DNA of 52,812 nt from Candidatus Cryptobacteroides excrementipullorum. GTDB lineage: Bacteria > Bacteroidota > Bacteroidia > Bacteroidales > UBA932. The notes under the pieces were generated by a model that did no database searches, had not been told where the DNA came from, and was given only the letters and a program-made list of their open reading frames with translations. Position numbers and translations under genes: made by a program. The stretch covers positions 1 through 52,812 of the forward strand of contig JADILZ010000073.1 of assembly GCA_017695065.1 (NCBI GenBank), read 5' to 3'. Numbering within the stretch: the first letter of the stretch is position 1; each line of letters starts with the position of its first letter. This document shows positions 52,201 to 52,812 of the stretch, piece after piece.

Positions 52201-52545
52201 TCTTCGTTTCTCGGGAAATATGTGCTGCTCGACTTCTGGGCACACTGGTGCGGGCCGTGTCTGAGGTCGATACCGGAACTCAAGGCCATACGCGAGGAGT
52301 TTGGAGACCGTCTCGATGTGGTCAGTCTCAGCGAGGATCCTGCGGAGAGGTGGAAGCAGGCGAGCGCGGAGCACGGGATCGTCTGGGCCAACCTGAACTA
52401 TTCCGGCAATGTGGCTTTCAAACTGACCTACGGGGTGTCTGGCATCCCCGCATATTTCCTGATATCCCCCGACGGCGTGATTGTGGACGCCTGGTCCGGC
52501 TACTTCGACGGCAGCATAAGGGAGCACATCCAGAAATTCCTGTGA
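49228..52545 (+). CDS. Fusion: degenerate M23-like + S41 peptidase + two helices + thioredoxin (TlpA-like)
   Basis: 1105 residues from the ATG at 49228, where a signal peptide starts (MKTVHLCAAAIALL); 49129 is rejected because that part is repeat DNA. Residues 30-200 look like an M23/LytM fold with only one of the zinc His (HICIS). Residues 215-665 form an S41 peptidase: DMRNNAGGNV (467-476) and ETSVSAATIF with Ser565 or Ser563 as nucleophile. A helix at 690-709, RRRK, then a second hydrophobic segment ending LPLAGC735, a lipobox. Residues 740-1105 are DUF4369-like plus thioredoxin with WCGPC (1007-1011). The 735 site suggests that a lipoprotein gene fused in frame; an in-frame TTG at 51352 could start it separately. 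Confidence 0.85.
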   Translation: MKTVHLCAAAIALLAPLTLTAEPSPEPWLWPVSGQSSGEGLLYVPQQYIGDELVFNELFIGVAPGTVIVAPADGTLDAFHVGYSTTLSSSVSFREEGDTFNALLSKFRSAENLKVPPRYVTGTMGIALPDGRKIWLQGIEGDVKFKTGMKISRGDTLGVSGWAYKGIAEPHICISVSTRKGTSDDPMTPFGLETTFEAPGEFKIPETLTAEQAAEDFGILMDSYREAYPSLYDVVSREELAAFDSLKREEMKDGCTYTDFRKIVGQSAALVHDSHLAVKTPYPDTGQDFRMPNIFPGKIGDSLVVVRVVPGYEKYLRKRIVSINGVPAQERIKELENHFTGGYDADSRSYLDYFMAVAWNYYFADSPEELETLGTTHFVFSDGEELHDRPIPRRQFIRKGWTPKTTLDLDYVHREYVKYRESPYVFDILNDSTAYFGLSTFVLDDVQIEALADSVKKYSHYPYMVIDMRNNAGGNVEVIDRLLGWFLDKPSVPLDGYAKVNKTGGFECFKWSLNYSADMEIFPEFVPEEGKDGFYSRGESKVIMPDSLLNYTGKLYVLTDETSVSAATIFPATLVRNHRAVTVGRETRSGYHFMTALRFADIRLPNSGIVVRIPLVKEVFDETVTERTPAGRGLLPDYPVPLSYEEVFTAENDIVLEHALDLIAEGRYLGDNPFAEADALKAEKGGGRTLVVVIAAAAVCLAVLAAVFLRRRKNLSGTAGIMLLCLALLLPLAGCSGNKGVYTVNGNVRTLPDSTCLLLYRLTDDGYLSAVDTAYSLSGRFTLSCPLDSAAEMRLLSRDLNSMLLTLYAEPGKTASVSGSDNFLFTWNVRSNVPLQKEAERYKDNVRAEYRRLQMLDAREDSIYTELRKNPGVPFDTAAVRRQAAAIEHEADSLDFVIYDRTLDLFEKSSVSDIYFDRLSDIAMMIGYYPDKYGVLREKALDRYGRLPDGYRDCPEGKEVYQYLSVEKRVKPGDRFVDGEFADIGGGTRTISSFLGKYVLLDFWAHWCGPCLRSIPELKAIREEFGDRLDVVSLSEDPAERWKQASAEHGIVWANLNYSGNVAFKLTYGVSGIPAYFLISPDGVIVDAWSGYFDGSIREHIQKFL

Positions 52546-52681
52546 TGCCGGGCCATTGGGAATGGTTTTCCACAGATTCCGGGACTATGCCCGGAATGAC
52601 AGTTGTCTTGGTTTTTCTCGGATTCCGGATCAAGTCCCGGATGACCTTGGTCCCGCTATGAAGATCTGTTGTAATTTATTG

Positions 52682-52812
52682 TAACGTGAATTCGATGAAT
52701 TTAATTCATTAAATTACATCGAATTACCTCTTTTCAGGAGCAGGCCGTGGCCTGCGACAGGTCCCCCGGCGAGGGGGAAGGAAGGGGGCGGCGCCCCTTA
52801 ACAAGGGGCTGT
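52682..52812 (+). repeat. Dispersed repeat, head segment, copy 2 (runs off the window)
   Basis: 131 bases that match 44270-44399 with three differences and stop at the window edge in the middle of the shared GGGGCTGT. The same A/T-rich near-palindrome and G/C-rich part are present. The tail with the 47-base unit is probably just beyond the edge. It lies about 137 bases after the S41/thioredoxin gene. Confidence 0.9.

Overview
The window reads as a chromosomal segment of a Bacteroidota, most likely Bacteroidales, bacterium. The signs are a SusC/SusD pair, a TonB-receptor/DUF4249-type lipoprotein pair, a cytochrome b558-type SdhC, many lipoprotein signal peptides, TlpA-like redoxins, few Shine-Dalgarno sequences, and promoter-like TTTG ... 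TAnnTTTG boxes. I would not name a genus from this alone. No rRNA, tRNA, CRISPR array, transposase or prophage gene is visible.

Layout. 1-2.8 kb: end of a TonB-dependent receptor and its lipoprotein partner. 2.8-9.2 kb: an accessory region on the minus strand. It holds a five-gene operon (candidate precursor peptide, graspetide-type ATP-grasp ligase, two uracil-DNA-glycosylase-fold paralogues of which one is membrane anchored, and a membrane protein). A consensus promoter (9195-9226) and a terminator (4717-4753) bound it. A small operon of unknown protein, WYL regulator and phospholipase-D-like protein follows. 9.5-12.5 kb: an alkyltransferase-like protein, an XRE/ImmA-IrrE/PIN module with a large palindrome at its promoter, and a SIMPL protein. 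12.6-19.4 kb: a TetR-controlled RND efflux operon. 19.7-26.1 kb: AGE-family epimerase-like protein, aminopeptidase P, DUF456 protein, a possible 42-residue peptide, HAD phosphatase, cyclophilin lipoprotein and a polysaccharide flippase. 26.2-33.0 kb: SusC, SusD and a TlpA-like lipoprotein converging on a 17-bp-stem terminator. 33.1-35.2 kb: PspC/PadR/PspC. 35.4-40.8 kb: a second aminopeptidase P, TrpB2, a lone SdhC, PyrH and ribosome recycling factor. 41-45.8 kb: aromatic amino acid genes (prephenate dehydratase, aminotransferase, prephenate dehydrogenase, then DAHP synthase/chorismate mutase). 45.8-52.8 kb: LpxK, a small ATPase, DusB and a very large S41 protease/thioredoxin fusion.

Two systems stand out. 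First, prephenate dehydratase is preceded by a 19-codon leader peptide with 5 Phe and 4 Tyr codons, followed by mutually exclusive antiterminator and terminator hairpins. This is a complete textbook ribosome-mediated attenuator, and it would tie the whole Phe/Tyr branch to charged tRNA supply. Second, the graspetide-ligase operon at 4.7-9.2 kb combines a peptide-modifying ATP-grasp enzyme with UDG-fold proteins and membrane partners, a combination I do not recognise as a described system.

Other notable structure includes a composite dispersed intergenic repeat (44.27-44.59 kb, 49.05-49.12 kb inverted, and 52.68 kb to the window end) whose hairpin shows a compensatory base change between copies. 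All names are from reading the sequence; no database search was run.
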